From contig CAWGND010000016.1 of assembly GCA_963823845.1 (NCBI GenBank), positions 310,001-374,000 on the forward strand: 64,000 nucleotides of DNA, in the 5' to 3' direction. Position numbers and translations under genes: made by a program. Shown one piece after another: positions 47,391 to 55,459 of the stretch. The stretch's first letter is position 1, and the number at the start of each line of letters is the position of its first letter. The DNA comes from Alloacidobacterium sp963823845 (GTDB taxonomy: Bacteria; Acidobacteriota; Terriglobia; Terriglobales; Acidobacteriaceae). Below the pieces are notes generated by a model that did no database searches, was not told the origin of the DNA, and was given only the letters and a program-made list of their open reading frames with translations.

Positions 47391-49133
47391 TCAGTTCTCA
47401 TGCCTGACAAGGGCTTTGACGGTCGCGCACTGCTTTCCCTCGGCAGCTCCATGTGGTCGAACTGTGTAGCGGCCTACTTGTGCTGGCACGATGAATGTCT
47501 CGGCATAGTGGACGATGAAGGGCGCAAACGCACCTGATGGACTCTCAACGATCGCCTCTTCGCCCTCAACCAGATTGAGGACATTCACTGTTCCATTGGT
47601 GTCATGCGAGACAACTCCTGTGAACCAGTGACGCCGTGTCTCAATAAATTCAAGCTTGTGGAGACCTGTCCGTTCTTCGCGCCAGCCATCGCCCGTCGCA
47701 ACTTCCTCCACGCAATTGATCAGGGAATCCTTTACCCACGTGGTGGTGCGATTCCACTGAATGTTTTCTGCGCCACGCTCCAGATGGATGGGGCGTGGCC
47801 GTCCGTCAAGACCCATACGCCCCCAGTCCCAGAGTTTGAAGGTGAAGATATATGGCGTTGCGCTGATCTCAAGCACCATGCTGCCGCGACCGGAGCAATG
47901 AACCGTTCCTGCAGGAATCAGAAAATGATCATGCTTCTTTGCGGGCCACTTGTTCACGTAACGGTTTGTATCGAATTCGGATTCTCCTCGCTGTGCGGCT
48001 TTCAAGTCGTCCAACATGGCGAGAGGATCGATGTGCTCTTTCAGTCCGAGATATACGCATGCGTCGTTTTCGGCATCCATCAGGTAATAGCTTTCGTCCT
48101 GTGTATAAGACAGGCCGAAACGTTCGCGCACATATTCGGTGAGTGGATGGACCTGCAGAGACAGATTTCCGCCGCCTACTGTATCGAGCAAATCGAATCG
48201 AATCGGAAATTCTGCGCCAAAGCATTTGTAAATGTAGTCGCCTAGCAGCTCTTGCGGATGAGCCAGCACTAGGTTGATCGATGGGATCTCAAAGAGGGTG
48301 TTGCCGAATCCGAGCAGCAGGCTGTTTTCCTCCGGCACACAGTCAAAACACCAGGCATAGTTCGGAAGATCGTTTGGAAGATGAAAAGTCTTCTCCATCC
48401 AATGACCACCCCATGGGCCCGGATCAAAAAAGGGCACGACTCGAAATGGTCCTTGCACAGCGATGCGCAAGCCACTACGCATTGCATCGCCTGAAATCAG
48501 CTTGGGCTCATCCCGCGTATTTGTGTCGAGAACGAAATCGATGAGTGGCAGGAGCTGTTCTTTCAAACGATCAGCTGCACGCCAATCAAGAAAGAAGCTA
48601 CGCTTGTACTTTTGCGCAGGCAACTCGTCTTTGTTATCCGCTCCAAGGTTGCCGATCTCGCCGCGTCGTTGCCGCTGTTGAATTTCCCACCGCGCCATGT
48701 CTGCGTAGATCAGCAAGTCGTGGCGAGAGGCGACCTTGACCGCGCCAGTGCCAACGATGAGTACGATACCCTCCGATGTCTTCTTTACAGCGTGCAGGGC
48801 ATGTCGCAATTTCCCCGGATCAAAGAATTCTTCGATCTCGATGCAGTTCATGACACCGAAGACCGGGTCGTCGGTCAGCATAGGGGCAACACGCTCATTT
48901 AGACTGGCTGGCGCCAGCAGCAGGTCTTCGGTTGAAATCAAAAGCGAAGGCTTAAGCAATGCAGCAAGCCATTCACAGACCTCACGGACAAAAACCCCGG
49001 GATAACACTCGATGCAAATAATGCTGTGCTTACTGTTCAGAGACTCACGTAGTGAACAACCGATAGAATCCCATCCTACGCAGCAGTCTTCGGGATGAGA
49101 TGATACCGGAACATAGGGGCGCCTATCGTACAT
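47391..49133 (-). CDS. manA: Class I mannose-6-phosphate isomerase with N-terminal kinase-like extension
   Basis: A 580-residue protein. The C-terminal ~350 residues are a type I phosphomannose isomerase: FFDPGPWGGHWME (236-248), the zinc Q-x-H in LSLQVHPLTEY (Q327, H329), HFLIPAGTVHCSG and LWDWGR. The N-terminal ~220 residues resemble a P-loop sugar/nucleoside-kinase fold (CIECYPGVFVREVCEWLAAL), but the Walker A Gly-Lys-Ser/Thr is absent, so it probably does not bind ATP in the usual way. Interconverts mannose-6-P and fructose-6-P. Its start overlaps the end of the ROK kinase gene by 11 bases, supporting coupled expression. Confidence 0.88.
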   Translation of the reverse strand: MYDRRPYVPVSSHPEDCCVGWDSIGCSLRESLNSKHSIICIECYPGVFVREVCEWLAALLKPSLLISTEDLLLAPASLNERVAPMLTDDPVFGVMNCIEIEEFFDPGKLRHALHAVKKTSEGIVLIVGTGAVKVASRHDLLIYADMARWEIQQRQRRGEIGNLGADNKDELPAQKYKRSFFLDWRAADRLKEQLLPLIDFVLDTNTRDEPKLISGDAMRSGLRIAVQGPFRVVPFFDPGPWGGHWMEKTFHLPNDLPNYAWCFDCVPEENSLLLGFGNTLFEIPSINLVLAHPQELLGDYIYKCFGAEFPIRFDLLDTVGGGNLSLQVHPLTEYVRERFGLSYTQDESYYLMDAENDACVYLGLKEHIDPLAMLDDLKAAQRGESEFDTNRYVNKWPAKKHDHFLIPAGTVHCSGRGSMVLEISATPYIFTFKLWDWGRMGLDGRPRPIHLERGAENIQWNRTTTWVKDSLINCVEEVATGDGWREERTGLHKLEFIETRRHWFTGVVSHDTNGTVNVLNLVEGEEAIVESPSGAFAPFIVHYAETFIVPAQVGRYTVRPHGAAEGKQCATVKALVRHEN

Positions 49134-50079
49134 TGACTCTGCTCCGATTGCCGTGAGCGATCAGTGGAATCGCTCCAAGCAAAGCTGCGTTATTTCCCAA
49201 CCGGGCTGCACCTACACTTACTTTTCCCCAGCCTGTCCACGCATAGCGCGTGACGTAATCCTGCACATACTTCACGACGAGGTCGCCGCTGCGCATGACT
49301 CCGCCCCCGTAAACCAATATCTCGGGATCGTAGGCGTGGACCAGCGCGACAGCGTTCGCGGCCCATACTTTCAGGCAATGCTCACGAACACTCTGGGCTA
49401 TCTGGTCTCCCGCGTCAGCACAGCGAAAGAGGTTCTCAAAATTCAGCTCGACGTTCGCAAGCAGGCTCGTCTCAAAGCCTGGCCATTCGAGACAGATTCT
49501 CGGCAAAGACCATCCAGCCGCTTCTGATTCCGCGCAGCCGATAGCGCCGCATGTGCAGCGCGTGCCCTCGAGTCGCACAGGAAAGTGGCCACCAAGGCAG
49601 CCAGCCTGAAAGTGTTTTCCGATGAGCAGGCGACCATCGATCATAGCCGCAGTCCCCATTCCAGTTCCCAGCGTGACCATCACGACATCGTTAAAGCCCA
49701 TTGCGGCGCCTGCATGCCACTCTCCCATCAAGGCCATTCTGGCGTCATTTTCCAGCCATAGGGGAAGGCCCAACTCTTCGGTTGCCCAAGCCTGCAAATC
49801 CAGGTCCGGGGCATCCTCATATTTGGCATTGGTCGATACTACGCGATTCTTCGATCCGTCAATCAGGCCGCAAAAGCCAATGGCAATCCCGGCATACTCA
49901 CCAAAATCCGTCATTTCGAGGGAGGTTAGCGCTCGGAGCGTCTTCGCGAACTCCGGGAGCGTGAATTCCAGCCTTCTGTGTCCGCTGGTCTGAACAAGCT
50001 GAGAGCGAAGAACTCGCTTGTCTTCGACGATTGCGCAGTTGGCGTGTGTCCCGCCAAGATCGATAGCCAAAACCTTCAT
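49123..50079 (-). CDS. ROK-family sugar kinase
   Basis: A 318-residue ROK kinase. The phosphate loop is DLGGTHANCAIV (7-18), the catalytic Asp is D112 in LENDARMALMGEW, and the ATP loop is VTLGTGMGTAAM. The ROK zinc motif H165 in CLGGHFPV with C175-x-C177 and C182 (CTCGAIGCAE) is complete, and GGGVMRSGDLVV follows. ROK kinases phosphorylate glucose, mannose, fructose or N-acetylmannosamine; fusion by overlap to manA points to mannose. The ATG at 50079 starts MKVLAIDLGG. Transcribed divergently from the TonB receptor gene. Confidence 0.92.
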   Translation of the reverse strand: MKVLAIDLGGTHANCAIVEDKRVLRSQLVQTSGHRRLEFTLPEFAKTLRALTSLEMTDFGEYAGIAIGFCGLIDGSKNRVVSTNAKYEDAPDLDLQAWATEELGLPLWLENDARMALMGEWHAGAAMGFNDVVMVTLGTGMGTAAMIDGRLLIGKHFQAGCLGGHFPVRLEGTRCTCGAIGCAESEAAGWSLPRICLEWPGFETSLLANVELNFENLFRCADAGDQIAQSVREHCLKVWAANAVALVHAYDPEILVYGGGVMRSGDLVVKYVQDYVTRYAWTGWGKVSVGAARLGNNAALLGAIPLIAHGNRSRVNVR

Positions 50080-50245
50080 CAGAGCGCCTTTTTGCGTCCT
50101 TTTCAACGCGTCGAAGCAAACGGTTACGACAGCTTTCTCCCTTGGAGACAACGAGTGGGTGCAGTTCGAAGTCCAGACTACACCAATTGAAAAATCGTCG
50201 ATATATAGCAAACCAATCATTTAATAGAACTTTTTCTTGTATAAA

Positions 50246-50270
50246 GAAAAATTTTTCAATCGTATTGACA
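50246..50270. promoter_or_regulatory. Divergent promoter/operator region of the sugar locus
   Basis: A strikingly AT-rich island between the ROK kinase and the TonB receptor. It contains the perfect palindrome GAAAAATTTTTC (50246-50257), the inverted repeat TCAAT-CGT-ATTGA (50256-50268) and a consensus TTGACA (50265-50270) reading toward the receptor. The rest of the 50080-50435 gap holds no gene. These are plausible sites for RNA polymerase and the DeoR regulator; not proven. Confidence 0.45.
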
Positions 50271-50435
50271 ATAAATGAATAAATGAACTACTTTGCTGCT
50301 CAGCCTATTTCCCTGTGGAAATTAGCCCGCAAGGTTCGAGTGGCCATTTGGAAATGGCGACGGATCGTCTTTGGATCGCGAAACGTGTTGATGGATCGAA
50401 AGGGTGACTCCCTGTGGGACGCTTAGGAGGCAATC

Positions 50436-53400
50436 ATGGATCTTCAGGCAAGGGTCAATCGTAAAGAGGCGGCAGGCTTGGGAAGATCGTGGCTTCGGTC
50501 ATGGAAGAAATTCAGTTATCTTCCACTTATTCTCTGTCTTTTTCTGGGGCATTCGCCGGCACAGACCACGAATGGCCTGATTACGGGAACGGTAACTGAT
50601 ACGTCCGGCGCAGTGGTGCCGGATGCGCAGGTAACAGTAACCAATGTAGGCACAAGTCTCACTCGTAATACGACCACGAACAATACAGGCGCTTACATCC
50701 TTCCCCAGATGCCGCCGGGAGTATACAAGATCGATGTATCCAAGACCGGCTTTGCCTCTGCAGGCCGCGAGCATGTCGCACTCCAAGTGAATCAAAGTTT
50801 GACCATCGACTTTCAGCTCGGGGTAGGCTCGACTGCCCAGACCGTGGAAGTGACCGGCGCACCACCCCAGTTGAATACAACCTCGGCCACGTTGACCGAT
50901 GTTGTAAGTCATGATGAAACGGTTGGCCTTCCGTTGAACGGCCGTGAGTTCACTCAGCTTGCCTTGCTCACCCCGGGCGCCGCGCCTCAAGAGGATGGTC
51001 AGCAGAGCGCATTCACTGTGGCACTGGGGGCTGGAGGCATCAGTCCATCGGTGAACGGGCAGCGGGGAGAACAGAACAACTTCACGATGGATGGTGTTCT
51101 GAACAACGCGACTTACACCAATACCTGGGTCATTGCTCCTCCTCCGGATGCAATTCAGGAATTCAATGTGCAATCGCACATTACTGATGCACAGTTCTCG
51201 ATCTCTTCTGGTGCGAACATCAACCTGGTCACCCGGTCGGGCACGAATTCTTTTCACGGCGCGCTATGGGAATTCTTCAGAAACGACGTTCTGGACGCGC
51301 AGACATATCCTGAAACTGAGCGGCTTCCATACCGGCAGAACCAATACGGCATTTACTTTGGCGGCCCGATCACGATACCCCATGTTTACAGTGGCAAAGA
51401 CAGAACGTGGTTCTCGTTCTATTGGGAAGGATTTCGCTCTGCTCAGAGCACTACGACTCTAGCCAGCACACTGACTCCGGCTATGATGAACGGTGACTTC
51501 TCAGCGGTACTGGGAGCACAGGTTGGAGTAGATAGCCTTGGCAGGCCAGAATACGCCAACGAAATTTATGATCCATTTACCAGCCGCCCTGACCCGGCCA
51601 ATCCCGGCCAGTCACTGCGTGATCCGTTTCCAGGCAACATCATTCCCACAAACAGACTGAACTCGGCAAGCCTGCTCATTCTGCAGAAGTATTATCCGGC
51701 TCCAAACATGAATGTGGCTGAAGGTGTGTTGCCCAATTATCAGTTCTCTGGAGCTACGGACACAGACAGCGACATATTCGGACTTCGCATTGATCAACAA
51801 CTTACAAAGGATGATTCGATCTTCGCCCGGTTCAATCGATCTAATCAAAACCGCATCAGTCCTCAGGATTTCCCGACTTACGTTCACACCCTGAGCAACT
51901 ATGGCCAGCAAGCGGCGCTTGGTTACACGCACGTCTTCAATCAGAAGATAATTCTTAACTTTCGCTATGGGTATTCCTATGTGAATTTCGCCAGCAACGA
52001 TGAGGCGGCTGGAACGGCATTCACCGATTCGATCGACTTTACTCAGGCTGCACCGGCGCATGATGGAATTCAATTAGGTCCCAACGCTTCCCTATCCAAT
52101 GGCTTCAGCGGAGTGAGTCAGTTTGCTATACCACTTGGCCCGCAGGAGACGATGGATTACCACGCCGATCTCTCCAAGGTGGCGGGTAATCATACCCTGG
52201 GAGTAGGAGGTCTTTATTACCACGTCCGAAGCTATGACGATGGCTGGGGCGCTGGCATGTCATTCACGCAAAATGCGACGGCTCAGGACGCGCTGACGGG
52301 TCCAACTGGATACGGTCCAGCCAGTTTTATGCTGGGCACTCCGGACAGTTACGGTCCATGGGTGGGAGACACTGGAGCTGACCAGACAGTCAATTGGTAT
52401 GGCGTCTACGCACAGGATCAATGGCAGGCAACGAGAAAGCTGGTACTGACGGCTGGGATTCGCTGGGATTATGTTTCGCCGCCGAACTATCACAAGATTG
52501 TCTCTGGTCTGAACGTGCTGAATGGACAATTCATTGTGACCGGGGCCGTTCCGCCCAGCTTTCCAGCTGCCACCGGGCCTAAGGGATTCTTCAATCCTCA
52601 ATACAACGGTTGGGAGCCGCGCTTTGGCCTGACATACCAAGCCACAAATCATACGGTTATTCACTCGGCATTTGCGATGCTGGATGACCACAACAACACG
52701 CTCGTGCAAGAGAACCAGAATATCCGTCTCTCGTGGCCGAGCGGCATCGCGGCAAACCTTACCAGTCTGGACCTTGCAGTCCCTACCATTTATCTCGGCA
52801 ATTTGCCTCCAGCATCTTCACTCCTCGGAGGACTGGCGCCGTATGCGAGTTACGGAGCGGATCCAGACAACAAAATTCCATACTCGCTGCAGTACAACAT
52901 GGGTATACAGCAGCAACTGACGAACAGCATGGTCATGAAGATGGACTATGTTGGATCTGTCAGCCGACATCAATACATCGTCCCAACAGCGAATACAGCG
53001 TTGTATCCTGGACCTGGGCCCATCTCAGCAAGGCAGCCGTTCCCGCAGTATGGCGGACCATTCTCGTTCTCCTGGAATCAAGCGCCGGGAAGTTACAATG
53101 CGCTTCAGGCGCAGGTGCAGCAGTCGTTATCGAACGGCCTGTTTTTCCTGGCCTCGTATACGTGGTCTAAATCGCTTGACTGGCAATCTGATCCTTACAA
53201 CCAAGACCAGCCAAATTTCTACAATTTGAAAGCAGACTGGGGCCCATCAGACTATAACCGCACCGACCTTTTTGTATTCAGCGGCGTGTACCAACTGCCG
53301 TTTGGAAGGGGCAAGTCACTCATGTCCAATCCCAACGGGTTCGTTCAGGCAGTTGCTGGCAACTGGGCTCTTGGAACGATCGTGACACTCAACTCGGGCG

Positions 53401-53807
53401 CGCCCTTCAATGTGCTCGCGGGCGGTGATGTTGCAAATACCGGCGGACCGAACCAGAGAGCGGAGAGAACAGAGGCAGATCCGTATTCGTCCCCGGGCTT
53501 TCATCAAACTGCTGCTGATTGGCTGAACAAGGCGGCGTTCGAAGTGCCCACCGCCTTCACCTTTGGCAACGAGAGCAGAAACGATCTGGTTGGCCCGACC
53601 TATAAAAACGTCGACTTCAACGCAGCCAAGAACTTTCCTATTCACGAAGATCTGAGCCTCCAATTCAGAGCGGAGTTCTTCAACTTCTTTAATCGCACCA
53701 ACTACAGCAATCCAGATAACGGCGTGCAGGATGGAGCTTTCGGCCAAATCCTTAGCGCTGCCGGCCCGGGGCGCGAAGTTCAATTCGCTCTCAAACTTGT
53801 CTTTTGA
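50436..53807 (+). CDS. Oar-like TonB-dependent outer-membrane receptor
   Basis: An 1123-residue receptor. After a basic leader and signal peptide (to about residue 43) comes a carboxypeptidase-regulatory-like domain (about 45-130: GLITGTVTDTSGAVVPDAQV). The plug (about 145-290) contains LNGREFTQLALLTPGA and VNGQRGEQNNFTMDGV. The remainder is a beta-barrel (IRWDYVSPPN, YSLQYNMGIQQQLTNSMVMK) ending in the typical aromatic residue (FALKLVF). Such proteins import large substrates using TonB energy; position in a mannosidase locus suggests oligo-mannosides or glycoprotein glycans. The ATG at 50436 follows TAGGAGG. Intact. Confidence 0.93.
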   Translation: MDLQARVNRKEAAGLGRSWLRSWKKFSYLPLILCLFLGHSPAQTTNGLITGTVTDTSGAVVPDAQVTVTNVGTSLTRNTTTNNTGAYILPQMPPGVYKIDVSKTGFASAGREHVALQVNQSLTIDFQLGVGSTAQTVEVTGAPPQLNTTSATLTDVVSHDETVGLPLNGREFTQLALLTPGAAPQEDGQQSAFTVALGAGGISPSVNGQRGEQNNFTMDGVLNNATYTNTWVIAPPPDAIQEFNVQSHITDAQFSISSGANINLVTRSGTNSFHGALWEFFRNDVLDAQTYPETERLPYRQNQYGIYFGGPITIPHVYSGKDRTWFSFYWEGFRSAQSTTTLASTLTPAMMNGDFSAVLGAQVGVDSLGRPEYANEIYDPFTSRPDPANPGQSLRDPFPGNIIPTNRLNSASLLILQKYYPAPNMNVAEGVLPNYQFSGATDTDSDIFGLRIDQQLTKDDSIFARFNRSNQNRISPQDFPTYVHTLSNYGQQAALGYTHVFNQKIILNFRYGYSYVNFASNDEAAGTAFTDSIDFTQAAPAHDGIQLGPNASLSNGFSGVSQFAIPLGPQETMDYHADLSKVAGNHTLGVGGLYYHVRSYDDGWGAGMSFTQNATAQDALTGPTGYGPASFMLGTPDSYGPWVGDTGADQTVNWYGVYAQDQWQATRKLVLTAGIRWDYVSPPNYHKIVSGLNVLNGQFIVTGAVPPSFPAATGPKGFFNPQYNGWEPRFGLTYQATNHTVIHSAFAMLDDHNNTLVQENQNIRLSWPSGIAANLTSLDLAVPTIYLGNLPPASSLLGGLAPYASYGADPDNKIPYSLQYNMGIQQQLTNSMVMKMDYVGSVSRHQYIVPTANTALYPGPGPISARQPFPQYGGPFSFSWNQAPGSYNALQAQVQQSLSNGLFFLASYTWSKSLDWQSDPYNQDQPNFYNLKADWGPSDYNRTDLFVFSGVYQLPFGRGKSLMSNPNGFVQAVAGNWALGTIVTLNSGAPFNVLAGGDVANTGGPNQRAERTEADPYSSPGFHQTAADWLNKAAFEVPTAFTFGNESRNDLVGPTYKNVDFNAAKNFPIHEDLSLQFRAEFFNFFNRTNYSNPDNGVQDGAFGQILSAAGPGREVQFALKLVF

Positions 53808-53822
53808 TCTACAAATATAGAG

Positions 53823-53855
53823 CCTGAGGTCCATCGTAAATGGCTGGGCCTCAGG
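53823..53855 (+). terminator. Hairpin after the receptor gene
   Basis: CCTGAGG (53823-53829) pairs with CCTCAGG (53849-53855), with an inner CCA/TGG, followed by TGTTTAG. A likely weak terminator that would let part of the transcript continue into the downstream genes. Confidence 0.55.
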
Positions 53856-53911
53856 TGTTTAGTTGAAGAGGTTAGTCGGTCTGCGACACAAATTCAAGGG
53901 AAGTCAAACTA

Positions 53912-54535
53912 ATGACAGGTGTGCTTCGAGCGGTTCTCTTTTGTGTCTTCGTTTCTCTCTTCGCGCCAAATGCCAACGCCGCCAATCCCGCTGAAGCTGG
54001 CAAGGGCGATGTGGTTTTTCAGATAGGGACATTTAATCGTTCTTCGATCGAATTTTCGCAATCCAGCCCGAAGCAGCCAGTCAACTTTATTGTCGGTGAG
54101 AGCAATCCTTTAAAGGATTGGTATGCTACACAATCTGCAGCGCTGGCTGCTGCGACCGGTTCAAAGACATTGGAGGTTGAGAAAGCTCCGCGCACAATTA
54201 CATTTTCCATCGGCTCGTTGAAAGAAGCTTACAAAATGCATCTTTCACTGCTGATAGAAAGCGCAAGCGTGCCAGCCATCCAGGTGAACGTTAATGAGAA
54301 GCGGAGACTGTTTTACCTGCATCCTTTGCTTGAATACAGCAACGGCGATCAGACCGACTCTTTCTATCCGGCTTACTCTCATGCAGACGTTGAATTCACA
54401 TTGCATGCGGGAGCGCTTCATTCCGGAAAGAACACGATCACGCGTTTCCTCGATCTTGGCGGTTCTGAGCCGGACGGTTACTGTGCAGTTGCCTTTGTTA
54501 GACCTGAAGCAGGCGACACTTACAGATGCAGTTGA
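53912..54535 (+). CDS. Secreted beta-sandwich protein (polysaccharide-lyase domain-like)
   Basis: A 207-residue protein with a signal peptide (LRAVLFCVFVSLFAPNANA). The mature part starts VVFQIGTFNRSSIEFSQS and contains NFIVGESNPLKDWYATQ and ITFSIGSLKEAYKMHLSLLI, resembling the C-terminal jelly-roll of family-4-type rhamnogalacturonan lyases; this similarity is weak. It may be a glycan-binding accessory. The last residues (GDTYRCS) come from a shift into alien sequence: the other frame of 54500-54650 encodes the tail of a GH38 mannosidase, so the natural C-terminus was probably replaced. Confidence 0.6.
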   Translation: MTGVLRAVLFCVFVSLFAPNANAANPAEAGKGDVVFQIGTFNRSSIEFSQSSPKQPVNFIVGESNPLKDWYATQSAALAAATGSKTLEVEKAPRTITFSIGSLKEAYKMHLSLLIESASVPAIQVNVNEKRRLFYLHPLLEYSNGDQTDSFYPAYSHADVEFTLHAGALHSGKNTITRFLDLGGSEPDGYCAVAFVRPEAGDTYRCS

Positions 54536-54650
54536 AAGGGATCAGAGTCCGCTCACGCTTGCGGGGAGCCATGGTTTCAGCTTTGCCATCCACAAGAACG
54601 AGATTGTGACGGGCCGCGTTACGGGATCTGCCGCCGGCAAATTCCAGTGA
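54500..54650 (+). pseudogene. C-terminal remnant of a second GH38 mannosidase
   Basis: In the frame ending at 54650 the sequence reads LKQATLTDAVERDQSPLTLA, GSHGFSFAIHKNEIVTGRV. This is the pattern of the last beta-sandwich strand of GH38 enzymes (a ligand list ending with strand F-x-I-x-x-x-E-I-V-T). It overlaps the end of the preceding gene in another frame. The remainder of that enzyme is absent, implying a deletion fused the two genes. Confidence 0.5.
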
Positions 54651-54666
54651 TACGAAAAGGCAAATA

Positions 54667-55386
54667 ATGAAAACTGAACCCATGATTCCTATCAGCGAGT
54701 TTGAGGTATTCGCGGAGGGGCTCGATCATCCGGAAGGCCTGGCGTTGGATGCTGATCACAATCTTTGGGCAGGAGGAGAATCGGGACAGCTCTATCGAAT
54801 CCATCATGCCGGCAGCGTTGAAGAGATTGTCAGGCTTGGGGGGTTCTGTCTCGGACTGACCTTTTCGCGCGAGCAGGATCTTTGGGTTTGTAATTCCGGG
54901 CTGCACGCGTTGCAGCAGGTGGATCGTAGTGGGCGAGTGATTCGCTCATTGGACAGAGTTGGAGATCGACGGTTGGAGACGCCAAACTTTTCTGTTTTTG
55001 ACCAGGAAGGAAATCTCTACTTTAGCGATTCCGGAACCTGGGGTAGGGGAAATGGCTGCATCTATCGCTTGCGTGCCTCGGGCCACGCGGAATACTTTTC
55101 CGGTCCTTATGCTTTTCCAAACGGATTAGCTCTCTGCGAGGATGGGTGCTTTCTCTACATTGCCCAGAGTCTCGAAGATAATGTTGTGCGACTTCCGATT
55201 TTGCCTAATGGGCGGGCCGGTCATCCTGAGGTTTACGCTGAAGGGCTAAATCGTGTGCCTGACGGCTTGGCGTTCGACATGGAAGGAAATCTTTACGTCA
55301 CCTGTTACGCGACACATAACCTGTATGGGATATCGCCCGACGGACTGAGCGCATGTGAAGCATTTGCACGTCACGGAGTCATGTAG
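54667..55386 (+). CDS. SMP-30/gluconolactonase-like beta-propeller, probably C-terminally truncated
   Basis: A 239-residue protein with propeller repeats: HPEGLALDADHNLWAGGESG, FCLGLTFSREQDLWVCNSG, NFSVFDQEGNLYFSDSGTWG, YAFPNGLALCEDGCFLYIAQ, VPDGLAFDMEGNLYVTCYAT. The N-D/E metal sites of SMP-30 lactonases are partly visible (E in HPEG, N in FPNG, D in PDG). Usual length is near 290-300, so the last blade (ATNI/ANLGR segment) is missing and the sequence ends abruptly at 55386. It may hydrolyse a sugar lactone; activity is doubtful given the missing blade. The site AAAAGGCAAATA precedes the ATG. Confidence 0.75.
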   Translation: MKTEPMIPISEFEVFAEGLDHPEGLALDADHNLWAGGESGQLYRIHHAGSVEEIVRLGGFCLGLTFSREQDLWVCNSGLHALQQVDRSGRVIRSLDRVGDRRLETPNFSVFDQEGNLYFSDSGTWGRGNGCIYRLRASGHAEYFSGPYAFPNGLALCEDGCFLYIAQSLEDNVVRLPILPNGRAGHPEVYAEGLNRVPDGLAFDMEGNLYVTCYATHNLYGISPDGLSACEAFARHGVM

Positions 55387-55459
55387 TTTCCGCAAGATCT
55401 GAGTGGTGAGAGTTTTCTTATCCGAACCTAAGCAGGACAGACAAGATTGAGGTGAATGG

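Noticed and set aside
50499..53834. Long minus-strand open frames opposite the TonB receptor gene
   Set aside because: They lie entirely antisense to a well-supported gene and show no domain features.
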